DNA of 64,000 nt from Niastella vici. GTDB taxonomy: Bacteria > Bacteroidota > Bacteroidia > Chitinophagales > Chitinophagaceae. The translations under genes and the position numbers were made by a program. The notes beneath the pieces are model-generated. The model was not told the origin of the DNA. It saw only the letters and a list, made by a program, of their open reading frames with translations, and ran no database searches. Each line of letters starts with the position of its first letter. The stretch's first letter is position 1. The stretch lies in contig NZ_LVYD01000045.1 of NCBI RefSeq assembly GCF_002077945.1, positions 222,775 to 286,774 on the forward strand, given 5' to 3'. Below are positions 1 through 8,824 of the stretch, in pieces.

Positions 1-2072
1 TGGGTTACACCCGCAATGATGAGCATGGGGTGTTACCAAACAGCCGCCTGGTTAAGAACATCATCAATTTTGGCGCATCGTTTAACATTGCTCCCAAATT
101 AACAGCGAACGCTTCAGTGAATTATTCAAAGATCGACGGTAAAGGCCGGTACGGAACCGGATACAGCGGCCGTAACGTAAACCAGAACTTCCGTCAATGG
201 TATCAAACCAATGTGGATGTTAAGGAACAAAAAGAAGCTTATTTAAGAAATCATAAGAATATCACCTGGAACTGGAAAGACCCTTCAACTGCTTCGGGTA
301 TAGTTCCTATTTATACCGATAACTACTACTGGACCATATACCAAAACTATGAGAACGATACCCGTTCACGTGTTTTTGGATATGCATCACTCGATTATAA
401 AGCAACCAGCTGGTTAAGCTTTTTAGGACGTGTTTCAGTAGATAATTATACCGAATTTCAGGAAGAACGTGTTGCTGTAGGAAGCCAGGGTACTGCTTCT
501 TACACCCGCTTCGATCGTACTTTCAGTGAAGTGAACTACGACCTCATGGCCAATGTTGATAAAGACATTACCAAGGATCTTAACCTGAAAGGCTTGCTGG
601 GTGCGAATATGCGCAGAAGTAACGATCGTTCGGTACTCGCTACTACATCTGGCGGTTTGGTGGTGCCGGGTTTGTACAGCATTGCCAATTCAAAAGGTGC
701 CATTCCTGCGCCTTCAGAATCGAGCGCTCCAATTGCAGTTGACGGCTATTTTGGCGGCCTTACCCTTACTTACCAGGACTTTTTATCATTAGATGCTGCC
801 ATTCGCAGAGACCGGTCATCAACATTACCAACAAACGCTAATGTATATAACTACGGATCTGTTTCAGGAAGCTGGGTTTTCAGTCATCATTTAACAACTG
901 TTCCCTGGATCTCAACCGGTAAAATTCGCATGAACTATGCGATTGTAGGTAATGATGCGCCCTGGGGAAGTGTTAAAGACGTATATGACCAGCCAAGCTC
1001 ATTCGGAAGCAGTATTCTGTTCTCATTGCCCGATAAAAAGAACAATAATTTGCTGGTACCAGAAAAGACCTACAGCAAGGAGATCGGGCTCGAAATGGCA
1101 TTCTTTAACAGCCGCTTAGGTTTTGATGCGAGCTATTATATTGCCGATAGTAAGAACCAGATCGTTCCGGTGTCTATTTCTACTGCCACCGGTTATTCAA
1201 GCAAAGTGCTTAACACCGGTATCATTCAAAATAAAGGGATCGAATTGTCGCTGTTTGCCACACCTGTTAGAACCAAAGATTTTTCCTGGAATGTTAACCT
1301 CAACTTCACCAGGAATAGAAACAAGGTGACCAAGTTGTATAATGACAGTAAGAACCTGCCCCTTGGATCGTTTCAGGGCGGGGTTAGCATAAACGCTACT
1401 TTGGATCAGCCATACGGAACCATTCAGGGTAAAACATGGGAACTGAAAGATGGCAAACGGTTGGTTGATAGCAACGGATACTATGTAGCTACCACTACAA
1501 CGTCGAATGTTATCGGAAATGTAAATCCCGACTGGATCGGAGGTGTATATAACACTTTTAAATATAAAAACATTTCACTCGGATTTTTAATAGATGTTCG
1601 CAAAGGTGGCGATGTTTGGTCGCTCGACATGTTCTATGCCCAATACACCGGTGTGTTAAAAGAATCTGCCGGGTTGAATGACCTGGGTAATCCCATGCGG
1701 AACAGCCTCGCCGATGGCGGTGGTATCATCCTCGATGGCGTAACCGCCGATGGTAAAGTAAACACCAAACGGGTGGTAATAGATGCCAATTCACCTGCCA
1801 ATCCTCAGTCAAATTATTCGTACGATGCCAGCTTTATTAAATTGAGGGAAGCCAATCTTACCTATACAGTGCCAACAAGCACACTTTCAAAGATTAAAGC
1901 CATAAAAGGCATCGATGTATCCCTGTTCGGAAGGAATTTATGGATCATTCATAAAAATCTGCCCTATTCTGATCCCGAAGAAAACCTTTCTGCCGGTAAC
2001 ATTCAGGGTATGCAAAGTGGCGCTTATCCCACAACCCGCTCTATTGGTTTGAACGTAAAGTTGAAATTCTAA
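1..2072 (+). CDS. SusC/RagA-family TonB-linked outer membrane receptor, 3' part (partial at window start)
   Basis: The frame is open from base 3 with no stop, so the gene begins before the window; the GTG at 30 is not a credible start. The visible ~690 residues are the C-terminal beta-barrel of a SusC/RagA receptor. They contain alternating aromatic strands and typical late motifs such as ISLGFLIDVRKGGDVW and SLFGRNLWIIHKNLPYSDPE, and end in the strand GLNVKLKF with a terminal Phe, as expected for BAM-assembled barrels. The plug, carboxypeptidase-like and TonB-box parts lie outside. Such receptors import oligosaccharides or peptides with a SusD lipoprotein, and one follows 13 bp downstream. 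The substrate cannot be told from this part. Confidence 0.93.
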   Translation, partial: GYTRNDEHGVLPNSRLVKNIINFGASFNIAPKLTANASVNYSKIDGKGRYGTGYSGRNVNQNFRQWYQTNVDVKEQKEAYLRNHKNITWNWKDPSTASGIVPIYTDNYYWTIYQNYENDTRSRVFGYASLDYKATSWLSFLGRVSVDNYTEFQEERVAVGSQGTASYTRFDRTFSEVNYDLMANVDKDITKDLNLKGLLGANMRRSNDRSVLATTSGGLVVPGLYSIANSKGAIPAPSESSAPIAVDGYFGGLTLTYQDFLSLDAAIRRDRSSTLPTNANVYNYGSVSGSWVFSHHLTTVPWISTGKIRMNYAIVGNDAPWGSVKDVYDQPSSFGSSILFSLPDKKNNNLLVPEKTYSKEIGLEMAFFNSRLGFDASYYIADSKNQIVPVSISTATGYSSKVLNTGIIQNKGIELSLFATPVRTKDFSWNVNLNFTRNRNKVTKLYNDSKNLPLGSFQGGVSINATLDQPYGTIQGKTWELKDGKRLVDSNGYYVATTTTSNVIGNVNPDWIGGVYNTFKYKNISLGFLIDVRKGGDVWSLDMFYAQYTGVLKESAGLNDLGNPMRNSLADGGGIILDGVTADGKVNTKRVVIDANSPANPQSNYSYDASFIKLREANLTYTVPTSTLSKIKAIKGIDVSLFGRNLWIIHKNLPYSDPEENLSAGNIQGMQSGAYPTTRSIGLNVKLKF

Positions 2073-2085
2073 AAAAGAAAAAATC

Positions 2086-3522
2086 ATGAGAAAACTCATT
2101 TATATAGCAATGCCGGTTTTGTTACTGGCGGCATGCACGAAAGATATTTCCCGGTTTAATGAAGAAACAAAGAAACCTGCAACTGTACCACCAGGGCCTC
2201 TTTTCACCAATGCAGTAAAGAACCTGGCCGATGGTATGGCAAATGCCAGCGTAAACGTAAACGTATGGCGGTTTACTGTAAAACATTGGGCCATGGCAGT
2301 TTATCAGGACGAAGCACAGTATGATTTTGCTACGAGAGGTATTCCAGCTGCCTGGTGGACGAGATTATACCGTGATGTACTAAATGACTTAAAAGAATCG
2401 GCCCGGATAATTTCGGCAGATGCATCGCTTGATGCCGGCAAAAAGGACAATCAGCTGGCTATTATTGATATCATGCAGGTATACACATATAACATCCTGG
2501 TAAATACTTTTGGGAATGTTCCATACAAGGAGGCGCTCGATCCCAACAACCTGTTTCCTGTATATGATGATGCGAAAACAATTTATTCTGACCTGTTGAA
2601 ACGGCTCACCGATGATCTCGGCAAATTAAAAACCGGCAGTGGTTCTTTTGCTTCATCCGAAGATGTTATCTATGGCGGCGGTTCAGCCAGTATTCCCAAA
2701 TGGATAAAATTTGGCAACACCCTGCTGATGAAAATGGGTATGACGGTAGCAGATGTAGACAATGCTGCGGCTAAAGCCGCTATTGAAGCTGCAGATGCCA
2801 AAGCAATTTCTGCAGCAGCAGATAATGCCCTGTTCACCTATCTGACTGTAAGTCCGAATACCAATCCTTTATACACCGATATCGTGTTGGGTGGCCGTTC
2901 AGATTATATAGCAGCCAAAGACCTGATGGACCCCCTGATCTCATTGAACGATCCCCGCAAACCATTGTACTTTGGTACCAACAATGCAGGCAATTATGCC
3001 GGTGGCATTGTAGGTAAAGTGAACACCTTTTCAGATTTCAGTAAGCCAAGTACAAAAGTTACTGCACCCGATGCACCGCTGATCCTGGGCGATTATGTTG
3101 AAACCGAGTTTTTGCGGGCCGAAGCCAAGGAACGTGGTTTCAATGTTGCCGGTACAGCCTCCGACCATTATAACAATGCCATTACCGCATCTATAGTATA
3201 TTGGGGTGGCTCTGCTTCTGATGCGGCAACCTACCTGGCACAAAGCCAGGTGGCATATGCTACAGCTACAGGTAGCTACAAACAAAAGATCGGTTTCCAG
3301 AAATGGATCGCTTTATACAACCGGCCATTTGATGGTTGGGTAGAAGTACGCCGGCTCGATTATCCACAATTGACGCTGGCGCTGAATGCCATTTCAGGAT
3401 ACCCCAACCGCTTCCCTTATCCGGGTAACGAACAACAGTTAAACGGAACCAATTACACAGCTGCCGCTGCTGCCATTGGTAGTGATAAGGTGGAAACCAA
3501 ATTGTTCTGGGATAAATTCTAA
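2086..3522 (+). CDS. SusD/RagB-family outer membrane lipoprotein (SusD-like_2 type)
   Basis: 478 residues starting at an ATG 13 bp after the SusC stop, so cotranscribed with it. The N-terminus is a lipoprotein signal with lipobox LLAAC (Cys17). An alpha-helical TPR-like body follows, with the family's late motif EFLRAEAKERGF and a C-terminal 'AxYNRPFDGWVEVRRLDYP' type segment (near residues 405-425) seen in the SusD-like_2 subgroup. It should sit on the cell surface as the lid and ligand-binding partner of the preceding SusC receptor. No glycosidase or peptidase lies next to the pair, so the ligand is unknown. A strong terminator follows at 3541. Confidence 0.92.
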   Translation: MRKLIYIAMPVLLLAACTKDISRFNEETKKPATVPPGPLFTNAVKNLADGMANASVNVNVWRFTVKHWAMAVYQDEAQYDFATRGIPAAWWTRLYRDVLNDLKESARIISADASLDAGKKDNQLAIIDIMQVYTYNILVNTFGNVPYKEALDPNNLFPVYDDAKTIYSDLLKRLTDDLGKLKTGSGSFASSEDVIYGGGSASIPKWIKFGNTLLMKMGMTVADVDNAAAKAAIEAADAKAISAAADNALFTYLTVSPNTNPLYTDIVLGGRSDYIAAKDLMDPLISLNDPRKPLYFGTNNAGNYAGGIVGKVNTFSDFSKPSTKVTAPDAPLILGDYVETEFLRAEAKERGFNVAGTASDHYNNAITASIVYWGGSASDAATYLAQSQVAYATATGSYKQKIGFQKWIALYNRPFDGWVEVRRLDYPQLTLALNAISGYPNRFPYPGNEQQLNGTNYTAAAAAIGSDKVETKLFWDKF

Positions 3523-3540
3523 AATAGCTTATTTCATGTG

Positions 3541-3575
3541 CAAGCCTCCCGACTTGTCGGGAGGCTTGTTTTTTT
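3541..3575 (+). terminator. Rho-independent terminator after the SusC/SusD pair
   Basis: A 13-bp perfect stem (CAAGCCTCCCGAC / GTCGGGAGGCTTG) with a 2-base gap is followed by seven T residues. It lies 19 bp after the SusD stop and closes that transcription unit. Confidence 0.9.
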
Positions 3576-3652
3576 AAGGCATTCACCTGGAAATATAAAA
3601 TTCAGTACATACCATTACGCCCGGTTTCTTACATTTGAGCCTTAAACTTTTA

Positions 3653-3970
3653 ATGATGGAAGATCAAAATCCACAGCAAAACCAGCTTAATATCGAAATT
3701 TCTGAAGAAGTAGCCGAAGGGGAATATGCCAATCTTGCCATCATTACGCATTCTCATGCCGAGTTTGTAATAGATTTTGTGAACGTAATGCCCGGCACGC
3801 CTAAAAGCAAGGTAAAATCACGCATTATATTAACGCCTCAGCATGCCAAGCGCTTTATGAAGGCCTTAACCGAAAATATCCAACGTTTTGAAGCCGCTAA
3901 CGGAAAGATCCAGGACCTGGAAGATGTGCAGCTGCCAATGAATTTCGGGGGGCCAACTGCACAGGCGTAG
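3653..3970 (+). CDS. DUF3467 domain protein
   Basis: About 105 residues; two consecutive ATGs (3653, 3656) are better starts than an upstream TTG. The protein has the DUF3467 core: an N-terminal beta strand (LNIEISEEVAEGEYANLA), a strand ending in EFVIDFVNVMPG, KSRIILTPQHAKRFMKAL, and a C-terminal helix. It has no signal peptide and no membrane segment, so it is cytoplasmic. The family is widespread in Bacteroidota and has no established function. It stands alone on the plus strand and converges with radC. Start choice is uncertain by one codon only. Confidence 0.88.
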   Translation: MMEDQNPQQNQLNIEISEEVAEGEYANLAIITHSHAEFVIDFVNVMPGTPKSKVKSRIILTPQHAKRFMKALTENIQRFEAANGKIQDLEDVQLPMNFGGPTAQA

Positions 3971-4011
3971 TCCTCTGGGCGCAGTAAAAGGATTGACTCC
4001 GGTTCATGCCA

Positions 4012-4704
4012 TTAAAGCATGTCTGCATCGGCAAAGCTGAAGTATCCGTTTTCACTTACTATAATATGGTCGAACAGGTCAATGTCGAGCAATTGGGCGG
4101 CATCCTTCAATTTACGGGTGAGGTCCTGGTCGGCCTTGCTGGGTTGCAGATTGCCCGAAGGGTGATTATGACAAAGGATAATGCTTACCGCATCTTCCAG
4201 CACCGCTTTTTTTAAAATGACCCGGGGATCGGCAACGGTTCCGGTAATACCGCCCTTACTTACTATTTCAAAATGATTGATGCGGTTGGCCTGGTTCAGG
4301 TAGGCTACGGCAAAAACCTCGTGCGGGAGGTCGCGCAGCAGCGCCTGCAGGTAATTGGCAATATCGCGGCTGCTTTTTACAATTGGCTTTTCCAGGTAAA
4401 GGGAAGCCTGCCGGCGGCGCCCCAGTTCAAGGGCGGCAACAATGGTAATGGCCTTTACTTTCCCTATTCCTTTCAGGCGCATCATTTCCTGTATGGTAAC
4501 TTTACCTAGTTCATTTAGGTTGTTCTTCCCCAGTCGTAGGACCTCTTTTGCCAGATCAACGGCATTTTTTTCCCGATGACCGTTTCCGATGAGTATGGCC
4601 AGTAGTTCTGAGTCACTTAAAGTTGATGGATTTTTCCCAAGTAGCTTTTCCCTTGGCCGGTCGTCTTTAGCCCATTTTTTTATTGAAACTTTAATCTCTT
4701 GCAT
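4012..4704 (-). CDS. radC: RadC family JAB/MPN-domain protein
   Basis: 230 residues, the usual length for RadC (UPF0758). A helix-hairpin-helix element (LKGIGKVKAITIVAALELG, residues ~78-96) precedes a JAMM metalloprotease fold with the zinc motif H179-x-H181-P-S183-G and Asp192. The family was linked historically to DNA repair, but that assignment in E. coli has been withdrawn; its substrate is unknown. The start is the ATG at 4704. It converges with the DUF3467 gene and diverges from the small membrane-protein gene at 4827. Confidence 0.93.
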   Translation of the reverse strand: MQEIKVSIKKWAKDDRPREKLLGKNPSTLSDSELLAILIGNGHREKNAVDLAKEVLRLGKNNLNELGKVTIQEMMRLKGIGKVKAITIVAALELGRRRQASLYLEKPIVKSSRDIANYLQALLRDLPHEVFAVAYLNQANRINHFEIVSKGGITGTVADPRVILKKAVLEDAVSIILCHNHPSGNLQPSKADQDLTRKLKDAAQLLDIDLFDHIIVSENGYFSFADADML

Positions 4705-4728
4705 ACATCAAAAATTTCTAGTACTTTT

Positions 4729-4777
4729 CGCACAAATACTATAACCACAAAATGTACTTTAAGTACTAAATTGTGCG
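4729..4777. promoter_or_regulatory. Dyad symmetry between divergent radC and small membrane-protein genes
   Basis: An inverted repeat CGCACAA (4729-4735) / TTGTGCG (4771-4777) flanks an internal palindrome GTACTT-T-AAGTAC (4754-4766). The position between two divergent genes suits an operator, but no regulator is identified. Confidence 0.3.
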
Positions 4778-4826
4778 TTATTTCAGTATAAATCCAAATC
4801 TTATTAAGAATTTAATCTATATCCCC

Positions 4827-5051
4827 ATGAACAGAAAGACTACTTTAGCCGCTATTGGAGGTTATCAACCCTTCCTTTTTTGCATTGGAATGTATTTTGT
4901 TGCCCTTTTCTTCTCAATTTTTATTTGCTCGGCCATATTTTATGCCTTCTATCCCAAGAAGTCGATCGCAAAAGACGCGGGAACAGGACATAAAATAGTA
5001 ACCATGGCGCCCGGAGGTTCAAAAATGCTGCTGACAGTAACCAACAAGTAA
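4827..5051 (+). CDS. Small membrane protein, unknown
   Basis: 74 residues from the ATG at 4827; the longer GTG-started version beginning at 4773 overlaps a dyad and is less likely. One strong hydrophobic segment (residues ~13-41, rich in Phe, Ile and Cys) is followed by a short basic YPKKS stretch and a mostly polar tail of about 30 residues. By the positive-inside rule the tail is probably cytoplasmic. I do not recognise a family. It lies before prs, separated by about 145 bp, and need not be cotranscribed with it. Confidence 0.6.
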   Translation: MNRKTTLAAIGGYQPFLFCIGMYFVALFFSIFICSAIFYAFYPKKSIAKDAGTGHKIVTMAPGGSKMLLTVTNK

Positions 5052-5196
5052 CACGTATTTGGGGGATGCACCGATTAATCAGTAACCATTGGGACAATAC
5101 TATTTTTTTACACGTTGATGAAATAAATTTTTTGTTAAGAGGTTATCGGGCAAATACCCATCTTCGCGTTATCTTCGCCGCACATTTTACTGCGGT

Positions 5197-6147
5197 ATGC
5201 AAATGTCAAGCAAGATCTTTTCAGGCACAGGTTCACAATACCTGGCCGAGAAAATAGCTCAGAAATTCGGGGCCACCCTTGGAAAAATAACCATCTCTAA
5301 ATTTAGCGACGGAGAAATTCAGCCTGTTTTTCAGGAGAGTATCCGTGGCGATATGGTTTTCCTGGTGCAAAGTACTTTTGCCCCGGCCGAAAATATTCTT
5401 GAATTACTATTAATGATCGATGCCGCCCGGCGGGCTTCGGCCTATAAAGTGGTGGCTGTGATACCATATTATGGCTACGCGCGGCAGGACCGAAAGGATA
5501 AGCCCCGTGTGGCCATTGGTTCAAAGCTGATTGCCAATATGTTAGTGGCTGCCGGCGCCGATCGTGTTATAACCATGGACCTGCACGCTCCGCAAATCCA
5601 GGGCTATTTTGATATTCCCGTAGACCATCTCGATAGTTCTGCTATTTTTATTCCATACATCCAGCAACTTCAGTTGGAAAACCTTACCTTTGCGGCCCCC
5701 GACGTGGGAAGTGCCAACCGTATACGTGAGATCGCGTCTTATTTCAATGCCGAAATGGTGATCTGCGATAAGCATCGTAAACGGGCCAATGAAATAGCCA
5801 GTATGGTTGTTATTGGTGATGTTTCCGACCGCGACGTGGTATTGATAGATGATATTTGTGATACAGGCGGAACACTGGCAAAAGCAGCCGGTTTGTTGAA
5901 GCAAAAAGGAGCCCGCAGCGTTCGTGCATTGTGTACACACCCGGTTTTAAGCGGAAATGCCTACTCAAATATTGAGAACAGTGTTTTGGAAGAACTGGTA
6001 GTTTGTGACACAATACCCCTGAAACAGAAGATCTCGAAATTGAAGATCCTGAGTGTGGCCGAACTGTTTGCAGTGGCAATACGCAATGCGTATGAGAACA
6101 GAAGTATCACCGGGTTATTTATACATAGTCAAAGACGTAACAGCTAG
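5197..6147 (+). CDS. prs: Ribose-phosphate pyrophosphokinase (PRPP synthetase)
   Basis: 316 residues, the normal length for class I PRPP synthetase, which makes 5-phosphoribosyl 1-pyrophosphate from ribose 5-phosphate and ATP for nucleotide, His and Trp synthesis. Visible signatures are the N-terminal SDGEI segment, VVAVIPYYGYARQDRK (ATP-binding flexible loop), the metal-binding MDLHAPQIQGYFDIP and the PRPP loop DDICDTGGT. The C-terminus carries SLFxHSQRR-like residues. It is followed by rplY and pth, a gene order common in many bacteria. Confidence 0.97.
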   Translation: MQMSSKIFSGTGSQYLAEKIAQKFGATLGKITISKFSDGEIQPVFQESIRGDMVFLVQSTFAPAENILELLLMIDAARRASAYKVVAVIPYYGYARQDRKDKPRVAIGSKLIANMLVAAGADRVITMDLHAPQIQGYFDIPVDHLDSSAIFIPYIQQLQLENLTFAAPDVGSANRIREIASYFNAEMVICDKHRKRANEIASMVVIGDVSDRDVVLIDDICDTGGTLAKAAGLLKQKGARSVRALCTHPVLSGNAYSNIENSVLEELVVCDTIPLKQKISKLKILSVAELFAVAIRNAYENRSITGLFIHSQRRNS

Positions 6148-6196
6148 CCAATTGAAAGCTGTTTGCAACAAAGGAACTTTTAAACAATAATAAGCA

Positions 6197-6847
6197 ATGA
6201 AAACAATTACAATCGAAGGACAACTGAGGACCGAAACCGGGAAAAAAGCCACCCGCCAACTTCGCTCTCAGGGACTGGTGCCTGGTGTAATTTACGGCGG
6301 TACACAGGAAATTTCTTTTTCAGCTCCTGTGCTGGCTTTCAAATCCATCGTATATACTCCTGATTTCCAGTTAGCTGAAGTTAAAGTAGATGGAAAGAGC
6401 TACAGATGCATTCTGAAAGACCTGCAATTTGATAAGGTTTCAGATCAATTGTCGCATGTTGACTTCCTCGAGTTGGTTCAGGACAAAGCAGTGATCGCTA
6501 CTATTCCTATTAAGTTCACTGGTGCTTCTCAGGGTGTAAAAGATGGTGGTCGTCTTATCACAAAAGTAAAGTCTTTAAAAGTTAAGTCATTACCCCAATA
6601 CCTGAAAGAGAACATTGAGGTTGATATCACCGAGCTGCAGCTGAATGGTAACATTCGTGTTGAAGATGTTAAGGAGCCTAATTATGAGATCCTGAACTCA
6701 CCACGTATTCCTATCGCATCAGTAGTTATGACGCGTCAGTTGAAACAGGAAGAAGCTGCTGCCCCTGCGGCCGGAGCTGCTAAAGCGCCCGCTGCTGCTG
6801 CTGCCGCTAAAGCGCCTGCTGCTAAAGCGCCTGCCGCTAAGAAGTAA
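6197..6847 (+). CDS. rplY: 50S ribosomal protein L25/TL5/Ctc
   Basis: 216 residues, i.e. the long CTC-type L25 with an N-terminal 5S-rRNA-binding beta barrel (residues ~1-95, including GKKATRQLRSQGLVPGVIYGG) and a second beta domain (~95-185). The last ~30 residues are a low-complexity Ala/Lys/Pro tail made of repeated AKAPA units, which is typical for Bacteroidota L25 and probably disordered. It follows prs by 49 bp and ends at a clear terminator. Confidence 0.96.
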   Translation: MKTITIEGQLRTETGKKATRQLRSQGLVPGVIYGGTQEISFSAPVLAFKSIVYTPDFQLAEVKVDGKSYRCILKDLQFDKVSDQLSHVDFLELVQDKAVIATIPIKFTGASQGVKDGGRLITKVKSLKVKSLPQYLKENIEVDITELQLNGNIRVEDVKEPNYEILNSPRIPIASVVMTRQLKQEEAAAPAAGAAKAPAAAAAAKAPAAKAPAAKK

Positions 6848-6863
6848 ATAAATCAATGCATAT

Positions 6864-6888
6864 AAAGCCCGGGTAATACCGGGCTTTT
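6864..6888 (+). terminator. Rho-independent terminator after rplY
   Basis: Stem AAAGCCCGG (6864-6872) / CCGGGCTTT (6879-6887) with a 6-base loop and a short T run, 17 bp after the rplY stop. This separates prs-rplY from pth. Confidence 0.8.
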
Positions 6889-6898
6889 AAGTCAAAAT

Positions 6899-7058
6899 AA
6901 AGAGGTCAGGTGAGTCACATGAGGAATTGAGAAAAAGGAATCATTGACTGATTTGACCCTTTTTACTGATCCGACTATCCGACTGAATTGACTCATTTGA
7001 CCAATTTGATCCAATTACCGGTTTGCCTGATTGACCTGTTGATACATTTAGACTTGAA
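6899..7058. repeat. Intergenic word-repeat element, TTGACTnATTTGACC words, period about 8-9, inverted halves
   Basis: The rplY-pth intergenic region is packed with variants of GATTGAC / TTTGACC / CCGACT spaced 8-9 bp apart. The left flank is the inverted complement of part of the right: GGTCAGGTGAGTCA (6904-6917) pairs with TGACTCATTTGACC (6989-7002). No coding sequence is apparent. It belongs to the same architectural class as the elements near 37.1, 38.9, 44.4 and 49.1 kb. Confidence 0.6.
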
Positions 7059-7123
7059 TTGATCGTTTTTTGGCAATTTCAGCCTTCTGCTTACCCCACC
7101 ACACATTATTCAACTATTGCCAC

Positions 7124-7699
7124 ATGAAGTTCCTGTTGATAGGTTTAGGTAATATTGGAGATGATTATACGTATACACGTCACAACATAGGTTTTGATGT
7201 AGTGGATGCTTTTGCCCAAAAGCATGGTGGCTTTTTTGGGGTAGGACGGCTGGCACAAGTTTGTGAGTTGAAATGGAAGGGCAAAAAATTGACAATTATC
7301 AAGCCTTCGACCTACATGAACCTGAGTGGCAAGGCGGTAAAGTACTGGATGGAAAAAGAATCAGTCGCTTTGGAACAATTATTGGTAATAGTAGACGATA
7401 TTGCACTACCGCTTTCCCGGATACGGCTTCGACCTTCGGGTAGCTGTGCTGGTCATAATGGATTGCGGAGCATAGAGGAGACCCTTCTTACCGATAAGTA
7501 CCCCCGATTACGTTTTGGTATCGGTAACAATTTCCCCAGGGGAGGGCAGGCGGATTTTGTACTTGACCGCTGGACGCCCGAGGAATCGCCCTTAGTAAAA
7601 CGAAAGGTTGAAAAGTGTGTGGATGTGATAGAAAATTTTATCACCATTGGCATCGAACGAACTATGAATGAAGCGAATAAATTGGAGTTTACACTATGA
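7124..7699 (+). CDS. pth: Peptidyl-tRNA hydrolase
   Basis: 191 residues from the ATG at 7124; an upstream TTG would add 18 residues with no family support. It releases tRNA from peptidyl-tRNAs that drop off ribosomes. All Pth signatures are present: GLGN with Asn10, TRHNIGF with catalytic His20, KPSTYMNLSG (Asn66), Asp91/92 in VIVDDIALP, and GHNGLRS (Asn112). The usual GLGNPG reads GLGNIG here, a conservative oddity. It follows prs-rplY, a widespread order, but after a terminator and a repeat element, so it probably has its own promoter. Confidence 0.96.
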   Translation: MKFLLIGLGNIGDDYTYTRHNIGFDVVDAFAQKHGGFFGVGRLAQVCELKWKGKKLTIIKPSTYMNLSGKAVKYWMEKESVALEQLLVIVDDIALPLSRIRLRPSGSCAGHNGLRSIEETLLTDKYPRLRFGIGNNFPRGGQADFVLDRWTPEESPLVKRKVEKCVDVIENFITIGIERTMNEANKLEFTL

Positions 7700-7846
7700 T
7701 TTGTTAATTTGAATCTTTATTTTCGCAATGCCAATATTTGTGGTGAGTAATAATTTGATATTCAATATCTCTATGCCCACGTACCCCGGCTTTTCCAGGC
7801 GCATGAAACTTGAAAACAATTATCTCAATTAAACCCTTTGTTGAGT

Positions 7847-8458
7847 ATGAAAATTTTCTGTGTAGGCCGTAATTATGTGGCTCACGCAAAAGAACTGGGT
7901 AATGAGGTTTCAGACGAACCTATCGTTTTTATGAAACCTAAAAGTGCTTTATTGCAGGCTCATACCCCATTTTATTACCCCGAGTTCACTAATGAATTGC
8001 ACTATGAGTGTGAACTGGTATTGCGTATTTCAAAGAATGGTAAATACATCCAGGATAGATTTGCCAGTAAGTATTATGATGCAGTAACAGTTGGTATCGA
8101 CTTTACTGCCCGTGATATTCAAACTGAATTAAAAGAGAAGGGGCTGCCCTGGGAAAAAGCGAAAGCCTGGGATAATTCAGCCGTGATCGGGCGTTGGATC
8201 CCGTTCACGAATATCAAGAACAAAAAAGACATCAACTTTTGTTTATATAAAAATAAAGAGCTGGTGCAGCAGGGTAATTCAGGTTTAATGATCAATAACT
8301 TTGATAAAGTAGTAGCTTACATTTCCAACTACTTTTCAGTGAATATTGGCGACCTGGTATTTACCGGCACACCTGCTGGTGTAGGCGAATGTGTGGTTGG
8401 TGACGAGCTGGAAGCCTTTATCGAAGACGACAGCTTATTAAGTTTAGAGATCAAATAA
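7847..8458 (+). CDS. Fumarylacetoacetate hydrolase (FAH) family protein
   Basis: 203 residues from the ATG at 7847, the minimal size of the FAH catalytic domain. Motifs are CVGRNYVAHAKELGN, the metal-ligand strand YECELVLRI, GIDFTARDIQ and LVFTGTPAGVG near the C-terminus. These single-domain FAH proteins act as acylpyruvases, fumarylpyruvate hydrolases or oxaloacetate decarboxylases. The sequence alone does not choose between them. The gene follows pth by about 150 bp and ends in a terminator. Confidence 0.92.
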   Translation: MKIFCVGRNYVAHAKELGNEVSDEPIVFMKPKSALLQAHTPFYYPEFTNELHYECELVLRISKNGKYIQDRFASKYYDAVTVGIDFTARDIQTELKEKGLPWEKAKAWDNSAVIGRWIPFTNIKNKKDINFCLYKNKELVQQGNSGLMINNFDKVVAYISNYFSVNIGDLVFTGTPAGVGECVVGDELEAFIEDDSLLSLEIK

Positions 8459-8485
8459 CAAATAGATCATCATTACAAGGAAATA

Positions 8486-8517
8486 GCCTTTCCCGATTCT
8501 TCGGGAAGGGCTTTTTT
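8486..8517 (+). terminator. Rho-independent terminator after the FAH-family gene
   Basis: Stem GCCTTTCCCGA / TCGGGAAGGGC (one G-T wobble) around a TTCT loop, followed by six T residues. Confidence 0.85.
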
Positions 8518-8522
8518 GTTTT

Positions 8523-8573
8523 CTGAACGGGCCTGCCCTGAACGAACCTGACCTGAGCGAAGCCGAAGAGTTG
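8523..8573. repeat. Dispersed-repeat-like CTGA(A/G)CGAA words
   Basis: The words CCTGAACGAACCTG and CCTGAGCGAAGCCGAAGAG follow each other; on the minus strand this reads CTTCGGCTTCGCTCAGG. Words of this type recur between genes in many Bacteroidota and generate spurious short ORFs. Only one cluster is in this window, so dispersal cannot be shown here. Confidence 0.45.
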
Positions 8574-8824
8574 AAAATAGGTACCCGCCAGGAAGCCCAA
8601 TGTCTGAATTTGCGTTTTTATACCCGAAATACAGACAAATACCAGGGCATTGGGTTAAACAGGCGATCGTAATTTTTTTTGTCGCTATAAGACGTTTTAT
8701 GCGTTTACCGGTCAAAATACCTCCCTGTTTCCGGTTGCTGGCCGCCAATTTCTGACCTTTCAATTCCGTCCATAGATTTTTCTTACAAACTAACAGTTGT
8801 TATTATTATTTTTGGGGATTAACT

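Noticed and set aside
8473..8763. 96-codon minus-strand frame over the CTGAGCGAAG words
   Set aside because: Spans a terminator and the dispersed-type repeat; the TLRLRSGQVRSGQ reading is a typical artefact of that repeat.
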